Part shown: positions 7,079 to 12,499 of the stretch, piece by piece
How the letters are laid out: every line of letters begins with the position of its first letter
Position numbering within the stretch: the stretch's first letter is position 1
Origin: Bacteroidales bacterium
GTDB taxonomy: Bacteria; Bacteroidota; Bacteroidia; Bacteroidales; JAADGE01
DNA: 12,499 nucleotides
Assembly (NCBI GenBank): GCA_029932445.1
Contig: JAOZQB010000076.1
Span: forward strand, 1-12,499
Direction: 5' to 3'
Position numbers and translations under genes: made by a program
The notes under the pieces: generated by a model
Told to the model about the DNA's origin: nothing
What the model saw: the letters and a program-made list of their open reading frames with translations, nothing else
Databases searched by the model: none

Positions 7079-8266
7079 TTATACCAATTGTTTTACCAAA
7101 TCGGCAGCTTCCTGTAAAGTAATAGCCGAATGAACTTTAAGTCCCGAACTATCAATTAATTCTTTGCCTTCTTTTGCATTGGTTCCTTGTAATCGAACAA
7201 TTACGGGAATTTTTATATTACCGATTGATTTATAAGCATCTACAACACCTTGAGCAACTCTGTCACAACGAACAATACCGCCGAAAATGTTAAGTAAGAT
7301 AGCTTTGACATTTTCTTCTTGTAAAATTATTCGGAATCCGGCCTCAACGGTTTCGGCATTTGCCGTTCCGCCTACATCAAGAAAATTTGCAGGAGAACCG
7401 CCGGACATTTTAATAATATCCATCGTTGCCATTGCCAAACCGGCACCGTTTACCATACAACCGACATTTCCGTCAAGTTTAATAAAATTCAAATTATATT
7501 TTCCTGCTTCCACTTCTGCAGGATCTTCTTCGGATAAATCTCTCATATCAGCTAAATCTTTGTGGCGGAAAAGAGCATTATCATCCAAATTAACTTTTGA
7601 ATCAACGGCAAGAATTTTACTGTCGGAAGTTTTTAATACAGGATTAATTTCAAATAAAGAAGCATCTGAAGCATCATAAGCTTTATAAAGATAAGAAACA
7701 AATTTTGTCATTTCTTTAAACGCATTTCCTTCAAGTCCGAGATTAAAAGCAATTTTACGTGCTTGAAACGGCAATAATCCGGTTTTCGGATCAATTTCTT
7801 CTTTGTGAATAAGATGCGGTGTTTTATCAGCAACGGTTTCTATATCCATTCCGCCTTCCGTAGAATACATAATGGTATTTCTGCCGCTTGCTCGGTTCAT
7901 TAATACGCTCATGTAAAATTCATCAGGTTCCGATTCACCCGGATAATATACATCTTGTGCAATCAGAACTTTATTCACTTTTTTCCCTTCAGGGCCGGTT
8001 TGATGCGTTACTAATTGCATTCCGATAATATTTCCTGCAAGTTCTTTAACTTCATCTAATGATTTTGCCAGTTTAACGCCGCCGCCTTTTCCGCGACCGC
8101 CGGCATGAATTTGAGCTTTAACGACCCACCAACCTGTTCCGGTTTGTTCTTGTATTTTTTTTGCGGCTTCTACGGCTTCATCAGGAGTATCTGCTACAAT
8201 GCCTTCCTGAATTCGTACTCCGAAACTTTTCAGAAGTTCTTTACCTTGATATTCGTGTAAATTCAT
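7079..8266 (-). CDS. sucC: Succinyl-CoA synthetase (ligase) beta subunit
   Basis: The beta subunit of the TCA-cycle enzyme that converts succinyl-CoA to succinate while making ATP or GTP; it carries the nucleotide-binding ATP-grasp domain. The 395-residue protein is full length (E. coli SucC is 388). Visible blocks are the N-terminus MNLHEYQGKELL, the nucleotide-binding region VVKAQIHAGGRGKGGGV (48-64), the metal-site region SLFEINPV (203-210) and AVDSKV (220-225), GNVGCMVNGAGLAMATMD (266-283), SPANFLDVGG (291-300) and NIFGGIVRCD (326-335). Nucleotide preference (ADP or GDP) cannot be read from this. The partner gene sucD is not adjacent: porV follows downstream and a divergent methyltransferase gene lies upstream. 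The alpha subunit must therefore be encoded elsewhere. Confidence 0.97.
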   Translation of the reverse strand: MNLHEYQGKELLKSFGVRIQEGIVADTPDEAVEAAKKIQEQTGTGWWVVKAQIHAGGRGKGGGVKLAKSLDEVKELAGNIIGMQLVTHQTGPEGKKVNKVLIAQDVYYPGESEPDEFYMSVLMNRASGRNTIMYSTEGGMDIETVADKTPHLIHKEEIDPKTGLLPFQARKIAFNLGLEGNAFKEMTKFVSYLYKAYDASDASLFEINPVLKTSDSKILAVDSKVNLDDNALFRHKDLADMRDLSEEDPAEVEAGKYNLNFIKLDGNVGCMVNGAGLAMATMDIIKMSGGSPANFLDVGGTANAETVEAGFRIILQEENVKAILLNIFGGIVRCDRVAQGVVDAYKSIGNIKIPVIVRLQGTNAKEGKELIDSSGLKVHSAITLQEAADLVKQLV

Positions 8267-8312
8267 TACTTTTGTTTTATATTTTGTTAAAACGATTGAT
8301 ATTTTGAAGCCC

Positions 8313-8320
8313 CAAATTTA
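8313..8320 (-). promoter_or_regulatory. Candidate -7 box of sucC
   Basis: TAAATTTG on the minus strand matches TAnnTTTG exactly and lies 46 bp before the sucC ATG, giving a plausible leader of about 40 nt. No clear -33 TTTG is found at normal spacing, so the call rests on one box. Confidence 0.35.
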
Positions 8321-8394
8321 GTTTTTTATTACGAATTTAAAAAACCGGATATTATATTCTTTGACATATTTTCATTTTTAACTTGATAAACCAA

Positions 8395-8402
8395 TAAATT
8401 TG
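8395..8402 (+). promoter_or_regulatory. Candidate -7 box of the methyltransferase operon
   Basis: TAAATTTG matches TAnnTTTG and lies 13 bp before the ATG at 8416, so any leader would be only a few bases long. No good -33 box is seen at 17-23 bp; a TTTG at 8360-8363 is too far away. Confidence 0.3.
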
Positions 8403-8415
8403 ACTTTTTAAGCGG

Positions 8416-8946
8416 ATGAGAAAATTAAAAAATAGCGAATTAGGCAGAAAGAGTATAGAGGAATATAAGAAATCTTCTAAAATCCCCCTTACGATTGTTT
8501 TAGATAATATAAGAAGTATGAATAATATCGGTTCTGTTTTCAGAACTTCGGATGCTTTTTCAGTTGAGAAAATTTTCCTTTGCGGAATAACGGCACAACC
8601 GCCGCATAACGATATTCGAAAAACCGCACTGGGAGCAACGGAAAGCGTTGATTGGCAATATTTTGACACAACAGAAAATGCCGTAAATCACTTAATATCT
8701 GAAGATTACATAATTATTTCGATTGAACAGGCAGAAAACAGTATTCTGTTACAAGATTTTGAGATTGATACAGAAAAAAAATATGCTTTAATTTTCGGAA
8801 ACGAAGTAAAAGGGGTTCAGCAAAATATTGTTGATATGAGTAATTACTGTATAGAAATTCCTCAGGAAGGAACTAAACATTCATTAAATATATCGGTAAG
8901 TGCAGGAGTTGTACTTTGGGATTTGTACAAAAAAATAAAATTTTAA
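8416..8946 (+). CDS. SpoU/TrmH-family (SPOUT) RNA 2'-O-methyltransferase
   Basis: A 176-residue protein consisting of the SPOUT methyltransferase domain alone, without the extra N-terminal RNA-binding domain of RlmB or TrmH-type relatives. The three family motifs are present. Motif 1 is NIGSVFRTSDAF (37-48) with N37 and R43. Motif 2 is ALIFGNEVKGV (124-134) with the Gly/Glu of the SAM-binding knot. Motif 3 is IEIPQEGTKHSLNISVSAG (146-164). It probably methylates a ribose in tRNA or rRNA with S-adenosylmethionine; the target nucleotide cannot be assigned. It is first in a three-gene plus-strand run, 47 bp before the Mur-ligase gene, and divergent from sucC. A functional link between these neighbours is not evident. 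Confidence 0.9.
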   Translation: MRKLKNSELGRKSIEEYKKSSKIPLTIVLDNIRSMNNIGSVFRTSDAFSVEKIFLCGITAQPPHNDIRKTALGATESVDWQYFDTTENAVNHLISEDYIIISIEQAENSILLQDFEIDTEKKYALIFGNEVKGVQQNIVDMSNYCIEIPQEGTKHSLNISVSAGVVLWDLYKKIKF

Positions 8947-8993
8947 CTGCCGGATTTTTTCGAATATTTTATTTATAATTGCAAAAAAACGAA

Positions 8994-10373
8994 ATGACAG
9001 ACATACACACGATTCAAAATTATTTCTTTATAGGAATTGCAGGGGACGGAATGAGTGCTATTGCTCAATATCTAATCGGTATCGGTAAAAATGTATCCGG
9101 TTCGGACAGGCAATTTTCACTTGAGAATAAAAGCTATCGACAAAGACAATTGGAAAAAGAAGGAATTAACTGTTTTCCTCAAGATACTTCCGGTTTAAAG
9201 GATGAAATTGAACTTGTGGTTGTGTCTGCCGCAATAGAATCATCTATTTCGGAATATCAATTTGCTTTACAAAAAAATCTTTCAGTCGTCATGCGTTCGG
9301 ATTTATTGGCTGCAATCGGTGAAACAAAAAAAACGATTGCCGTAGGCGGAACCTCCGGAAAATCAACCGTATCGGCAATGATATATCACATCATGAATTT
9401 TGCCGGTACTGAACCTTCTTTAATTACCGGTGCCGGATTAATTGATATTCAAATTCACGGAAAAATAGGAAATGCCGTTGCCGGAAAGGGTAATTTTTTA
9501 ATCATAGAAGCTGACGAATCAGACGGTTCATTAGTAAAATACAGTCCGCATATCGGAATCATTTTGAACATTGATAAAGATCATAAAGAAATTTCCGAAT
9601 TAATACAACTTTTTAAAACATTTGCCGTAAACTCTGAAAATTTAATCATAAATAATGATTCCGAAAATTCCAAATCTCTTTCCGTAAGAAAAAAGAATAA
9701 TTTCGGTTTTTCCAGAAGCTCGGGTTTCAGAATAAGTAATTTTAAACAAGTCGGATTTGAAATACTATTTACGATAAACGGAATTGATTTTAAAATGCCG
9801 CAAATCGGGAAACATAATGCCGAAAATGCTGCTGCTGCTGTTGCTGCATGTTCATTAGCCGGTATTCCGGAAGAAACTTCAGCCGATGCACTTAAATCAT
9901 ACAGAGGAATTTTCAGAAGACATCAAATTATTGAAGACAAAGGCGGTATTACACTTATTGATGATTATGCACATAATCCCGCAAAATTAGCTGCTTCAAT
10001 AAGAGCTTGTCAATTTCATGCAAGGCGTTTAATTGTTTGGTTTCAGCCGCATGGTTATAAACCGACAAAGTTTTTACGAAATGAATTTATCAATGAAATA
10101 TCTGCTGCACTCAGAGACGATGATGAAATTTGGATGTCAGAAATATATTATGCAGGCGGAACCGTAAACAGAAATATTACTTCAGATGAATTAATTCAGG
10201 AAATAAGACAAAAAGGGAAAAAAGCATTTTTCATTAAAGATCGAGAATTTTTTCCTTTTAAAATAAAAAATGAATTAAAATACGGTGATATTATTCTTTT
10301 AACCGGTGCCAGAGATCCTTCTTTAAAAAATTATGCCGAATTTGTTAAAGAAAAATTTTTTCAAAATAAATAA
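8994..10373 (+). CDS. Divergent MurC-like Mur ligase
   Basis: A three-domain Mur ligase of 459 residues, most like MurC (UDP-MurNAc:L-alanine ligase) and Mpl. The N-terminal dinucleotide-like loop is FIGIAGDGMSAIAQY (12-26). The P-loop is GGTSGKST (118-125). The metal/substrate block is EADESDGS (172-179), followed by LNIDKDH (191-197). The central-domain motif is GKHNAEN (272-278). The C-terminal domain has RRH (308-310), DDYAHN (323-328) and FQPHGYKPT (350-358). Several MurC hallmarks are altered: GTHGKTT is GTSGKST, DDYAHHPTE is DDYAHNPAK, and the NI..DHLD motif is DHKE. It also stands outside any peptidoglycan gene cluster. I infer a paralogue, possibly acting on a recycled muropeptide or another UDP-sugar acid, rather than the essential MurC. 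I start at ATG 8994; an in-frame TTG at 8979 is less likely. Confidence 0.82.
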   Translation: MTDIHTIQNYFFIGIAGDGMSAIAQYLIGIGKNVSGSDRQFSLENKSYRQRQLEKEGINCFPQDTSGLKDEIELVVVSAAIESSISEYQFALQKNLSVVMRSDLLAAIGETKKTIAVGGTSGKSTVSAMIYHIMNFAGTEPSLITGAGLIDIQIHGKIGNAVAGKGNFLIIEADESDGSLVKYSPHIGIILNIDKDHKEISELIQLFKTFAVNSENLIINNDSENSKSLSVRKKNNFGFSRSSGFRISNFKQVGFEILFTINGIDFKMPQIGKHNAENAAAAVAACSLAGIPEETSADALKSYRGIFRRHQIIEDKGGITLIDDYAHNPAKLAASIRACQFHARRLIVWFQPHGYKPTKFLRNEFINEISAALRDDDEIWMSEIYYAGGTVNRNITSDELIQEIRQKGKKAFFIKDREFFPFKIKNELKYGDIILLTGARDPSLKNYAEFVKEKFFQNK

Positions 10374-10418
10374 TAGGAACATAAGTTTTTACGATTTAAT
10401 TTCATAACTTATGATATT

Positions 10419-11117
10419 ATGCAAGCCTATGAGTTTTTCATACAAGGAATCAAAATTAATGAACCCTTCGCAACTTTAACCGACCTTTTAGTTACAATTG
10501 TTTGTCTGTGGGCTTTTTTTATGCTTAATAAACTGAAAAGAAAAGATTTAGCTTTCAAGTATTTTAATTTCTTCTTTCTTACTATGGCAATTGCGACTTT
10601 TTTCGGAGGTATTTTAGGCCATGCATTTATAAATGAGATAAATTTTGCATGGAAACTTCCCGGTTGGCTTACCAGTATGTTGTCAATTTCATTACTTGAA
10701 CGAGCTTCCATTAAACATGCAAAAAAATATCTTCATAAAACAATTGCAAAAATTTATGAAATTTTAAATATAGTTGAATTATTGGTTGTTATGACCGTTA
10801 CATTTTCAACACTTGATTTCTATTGGGTTGAGATACATTCAGGTTTCGGATTGTTAATCGTAATTTTACCGATTCAACTTTTTACTTTTATTAAAACAAA
10901 AAATAAAGGAAGTTTGTTATTTCTTTCAGGTGTCGGAATTGCTTTAATCTCAGCATTTTTCTTTATGAATAAAATTTCTCTGAATGAAGCGGTAAATTAT
11001 TTGGCAATCAGTCATTTTTTTATGGCAATCGGTTCTTATGTCTTTTATCAAGCAGCAAAAAAAGTTGTTTCCGATGATTTTTTTAAAAGAAAACTAAAAA
11101 CAAAATCGGGATTATAA
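10419..11117 (+). CDS. Polytopic (about seven-helix) membrane protein of unknown function
   Basis: 232 residues with about seven hydrophobic segments, near residues 20-36, 47-66, 82-94, 115-131, 137-158, 165-183 and 192-211, and a basic C-terminal tail (KRKLKTK). No signal peptide is seen. I do not recognise the family with confidence. Polar residues in or next to helices stand out: E15, D22, H68 (GGILGHAF), E94, D133, H140 and H199 (AISHFFMAIGSY). A histidine ending helix 2 and another in helix 7 recall the CREST superfamily of membrane hydrolases (alkaline ceramidases, PAQR proteins), but the match is loose. It follows the Mur-ligase gene by 45 bp on the same strand and is probably cotranscribed. 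Its last 35 bp overlap the convergent PepSY-type gene. An out-of-frame ATG at 10411 is not the start. Confidence 0.8.
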   Translation: MQAYEFFIQGIKINEPFATLTDLLVTIVCLWAFFMLNKLKRKDLAFKYFNFFFLTMAIATFFGGILGHAFINEINFAWKLPGWLTSMLSISLLERASIKHAKKYLHKTIAKIYEILNIVELLVVMTVTFSTLDFYWVEIHSGFGLLIVILPIQLFTFIKTKNKGSLLFLSGVGIALISAFFFMNKISLNEAVNYLAISHFFMAIGSYVFYQAAKKVVSDDFFKRKLKTKSGL

Positions 11118-11640
11118 TTCCGAGTGCTATATATATACCGCCTCTGCCCAAAGCTCCTTTTTTGCCGCGAACCATAAACAATGATGTGACTGCGAATAAT
11201 ATTAAAGCCCCGGCAAAAATATCCGAAAACCAAGTCCACCAACTGTTCGGGTTGTAATGAAGGTAATTAACTTCAAAAAATAAAGGGCGCTTTTTTACAA
11301 ATTCTGCCGTAACATCTCCCGTTAACGGAATAACAGTAACCGAAGAACGACCGCTTAAATATATTCGTAAAACAGAACCGCCTTCCACATAATTGTAACT
11401 TTTATAAACATCTTGAGTATCAAGTTTTTCAAGTAGGTTTAAAATTTTGTCTTTTGATATTTTTTGCCGTGAAAAATCCTCTTCGGTTTTTACTTTTTTC
11501 AATGTTACAATAAAATTCGGATTCCAATCCTTCAAATGATTTAATGCAATACCGGAAATTCCGTAAATAATTGTTGCCCCGACAAAAAAAAAGCCGATAT
11601 CACGATGTAAAATTCGGCTCCACTTTCGAATTTGTTTCAT
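11083..11640 (-). CDS. PepSY-associated transmembrane protein
   Basis: A 185-residue inner-membrane protein of the PepSY_TM-like type common in Bacteroidota. The N-terminal signature is RKWSRILHRDIGFF (5-18), running into helix 1 and YGISGIALNHLKDW (26-39). A periplasmic PepSY-like segment covers about 40-135 and includes SYNYVEGGSVLRIYL and VIPLTGDV. Helix 2 is near 139-157 and helix 3 near 169-185. Larger relatives are iron-regulated or reductase-like membrane proteins; a role in metal or haem handling is an inference. H12, H35 and H128 lie near membrane boundaries. I start at ATG 11640, where the family signature begins. The frame is open to an ATG at 11703, but those extra codons are the upstream gene's terminator hairpin. 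The gene lies downstream of the OB-fold lipoprotein gene and overlaps the convergent membrane-protein gene by 35 bp. Confidence 0.82.
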   Translation of the reverse strand: MKQIRKWSRILHRDIGFFFVGATIIYGISGIALNHLKDWNPNFIVTLKKVKTEEDFSRQKISKDKILNLLEKLDTQDVYKSYNYVEGGSVLRIYLSGRSSVTVIPLTGDVTAEFVKKRPLFFEVNYLHYNPNSWWTWFSDIFAGALILFAVTSLFMVRGKKGALGRGGIYIALGIIIPILFLVFF

Positions 11641-11658
11641 ATCAGAATATATCAAATA

Positions 11659-11694
11659 AAAAACTTTCCGAAGATTCATATTCGGAAAGTTTTT
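11659..11694 (-). terminator. Intrinsic terminator between the lipoprotein and PepSY genes
   Basis: A perfect 14-bp stem, AAAAACTTTCCGAA (11659-11672) against TTCGGAAAGTTTTT (11681-11694), with an 8-base loop. On the minus strand it ends in a T-run followed by ATTTGATATATTC. It lies 20 bp after the lipoprotein stop and 18 bp before the PepSY ATG, so it would limit or attenuate transcription into the PepSY gene. Confidence 0.85.
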
Positions 11695-11713
11695 AAAATT
11701 CATTAATTAGTTT

Positions 11714-12244
11714 TTATTTATTTTCCTTATCTTCTTTCAAAGAAACAAATTTTAAAGAAAAATTTGAAAAATGATCAACTCCTGAGTTTTTTAATGAATC
11801 TTGCATTTTATTAATATATTCAGTCATTTTAGCCAAAGTTTCTTTATCAGCTTCATTTTCGTCAGCATGACTTTCTTGTTCATGTTGTAATTTTTCTGCT
11901 AAATAAGCAGAATCAACACGTTCTTCTTCAACAATACCTTGAACAGTAATTTTACTTCCCGATAATGCTTCATCAAAACGATTATCGTTAAAAACATGAA
12001 TATTATTATCTCCGTCAACTAATAATAATTTTTTTCCGCCGTGTTTGCAAACATGGTCAACAATACCGGAAACGCTAACTTCTTTTCCGACATAATTTCC
12101 TGCCAGAGAATCAAAATCAGTAAGTGCTAATTCTGCTGTTTTAATTTCTGTAGTATCATTCGAATTTGTTGAATTACTCTCATCGTTTCCGCATGCAGCA
12201 AAAAATAATACTGCTACACTGAATATTAAAATCTTTTTAATCAT
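11714..12244 (-). CDS. OB-fold lipoprotein with a CxHGGKK motif
   Basis: A 176-residue lipoprotein: MIKK, a hydrophobic core, then FFAAC with the lipid-bearing C18, followed by an Asn/Ser/Thr/Asp-rich linker (19-33). The central part, about 37-108, reads as an OB-fold (tRNA_anti-like) beta-barrel: YVGKEVSVSGIVDHVCKHGG then KKLLLVDGDNNIHVFN, closing with GSKITVQGIVEEERV. H64, C66 and H68 in HVCKHGGKK form a possible metal or haem site on the first hairpin. A charged helix follows (111-153), rich in His and Glu around HEQESHADENEAD (121-133). I do not know a proven function. It probably faces the periplasm or outer membrane. It is the first gene of a minus-strand pair with the PepSY-type protein and lies downstream of a 20-bp palindrome and a TATATTTG box. 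Confidence 0.82.
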   Translation of the reverse strand: MIKKILIFSVAVLFFAACGNDESNSTNSNDTTEIKTAELALTDFDSLAGNYVGKEVSVSGIVDHVCKHGGKKLLLVDGDNNIHVFNDNRFDEALSGSKITVQGIVEEERVDSAYLAEKLQHEQESHADENEADKETLAKMTEYINKMQDSLKNSGVDHFSNFSLKFVSLKEDKENK

Positions 12245-12313
12245 AATTAATTATTTTTTGGTTATAAAATTTGTGCATAGATAATTATTTTAAAAGAAAC
12301 TGACAAGTAAAAT

Positions 12314-12333
12314 TATTTGATATATATCAAATA
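12314..12333. promoter_or_regulatory. 20-bp perfect palindrome matching the FNR/CRP-family box
   Basis: TATTTGATATATATCAAATA is a perfect palindrome. Its core TTGAT-ATAT-ATCAA (12317-12330) matches the FNR consensus TTGATnnnnATCAA exactly. It lies about 70 bp upstream of the lipoprotein ATG (12244) and about 130 bp from the divergent start at 12462. It overlaps a minus-strand TATATTTG -7-like box (12335-12328), so binding there would more likely repress than activate the lipoprotein gene. A/T-only spacers raise the chance of a coincidental match. Confidence 0.5.
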
Positions 12334-12461
12334 TATTTTTGTCTGTTTTTCGAACATATCTTAAAGTCGAATTTATTTTTGTTCAAAAAGATTGAATTTG
12401 CAATTAAATAAAAAATGTTTAATTTCGACCGATATAAATATTCTAATAAATTATACAAAAT

Positions 12462-12499
12462 ATGTTTCATTCTAAAATAGTAGGTATCGGAAATTTTGT
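12462..12499 (+). CDS. Start of a probable ketoacyl-ACP synthase III (FabH-like) gene, cut by the window edge
   Basis: Only the first 12 codons and part of the next are present: ATG followed by FHSKIVGIGNF. This resembles the N-terminus of KAS III/FabH-like proteins, which begin with a short strand of the type (K/S)KIxGxGxYxP. It would condense acyl-CoA with malonyl-ACP in fatty-acid or related synthesis. The evidence is a short pattern only. It is divergent from the lipoprotein gene, with 217 bp between the two starts. Confidence 0.4.
   Translation, partial: MFHSKIVGIGNF

Noticed and set aside
8352..8669. Minus-strand frame of 105 codons overlapping the methyltransferase start
   Set aside because: It lies opposite the conserved SPOUT motif 1 region and reads into intergenic DNA; it has no domain or start signal of its own.
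12366..12429. Imperfect inverted repeat GTCGAATTTA/TAATTTCGAC upstream of the FabH-like start
   Set aside because: It has short arms with a mismatch in very AT-rich sequence; there is no second line of evidence for an operator or element.

Overview
The window looks like a chromosomal segment of an AT-rich member of the Bacteroidota (Bacteroidetes). The evidence is a PorV-type type IX secretion protein, a Bacteroidota-style serine hydrolase with a DUF3471-like tail, PepSY and lipoprotein families typical of the phylum, weak or absent Shine-Dalgarno sequences, and TAnnTTTG-type -7 boxes before several genes. Most genes are housekeeping. No phage, plasmid, CRISPR, tRNA or rRNA is visible.

Layout, left to right. 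(1) A secreted beta-lactamase-fold serine hydrolase on the minus strand, cut by the left edge. (2) A minus-strand beta-carbonic anhydrase, divergent from (3) the plus-strand disaggregase gene clpB. (4) A 366-bp gap (5151-5516) holding a 202-bp non-coding element with 17-bp perfect terminal inverted repeats and an exact 9-bp flanking duplication, two strong palindromes inside it, and then a bidirectional terminator shared with (5) porV on the minus strand. (6) A 356-bp gap (6723-7078) with two related 81-bp inverted-repeat units on either side of the terminator of (7) sucC (minus). (8) A plus-strand run, probably one transcription unit: a SpoU-family RNA methyltransferase, a divergent MurC-like Mur ligase and a polytopic membrane protein. 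(9) A minus-strand pair: an OB-fold lipoprotein and a PepSY-type membrane protein, separated by a strong terminator hairpin. The PepSY gene overlaps the 3' end of the membrane-protein gene tail to tail by 35 bp. (10) A divergent intergenic region with a 20-bp perfect palindrome matching the FNR/CRP-family consensus, then the first codons of a probable ketoacyl-ACP synthase III gene at the right edge.

The genes do not form one pathway. ClpB (protein rescue), carbonic anhydrase (CO2/bicarbonate), SucC (TCA cycle) and PorV (protein secretion) are independent core functions. The most interesting parts are the non-coding mobile-like elements, the divergent Mur ligase, and the lipoprotein/PepSY pair under a possible FNR-type operator. 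I see no convincing new defence or biosynthetic system.
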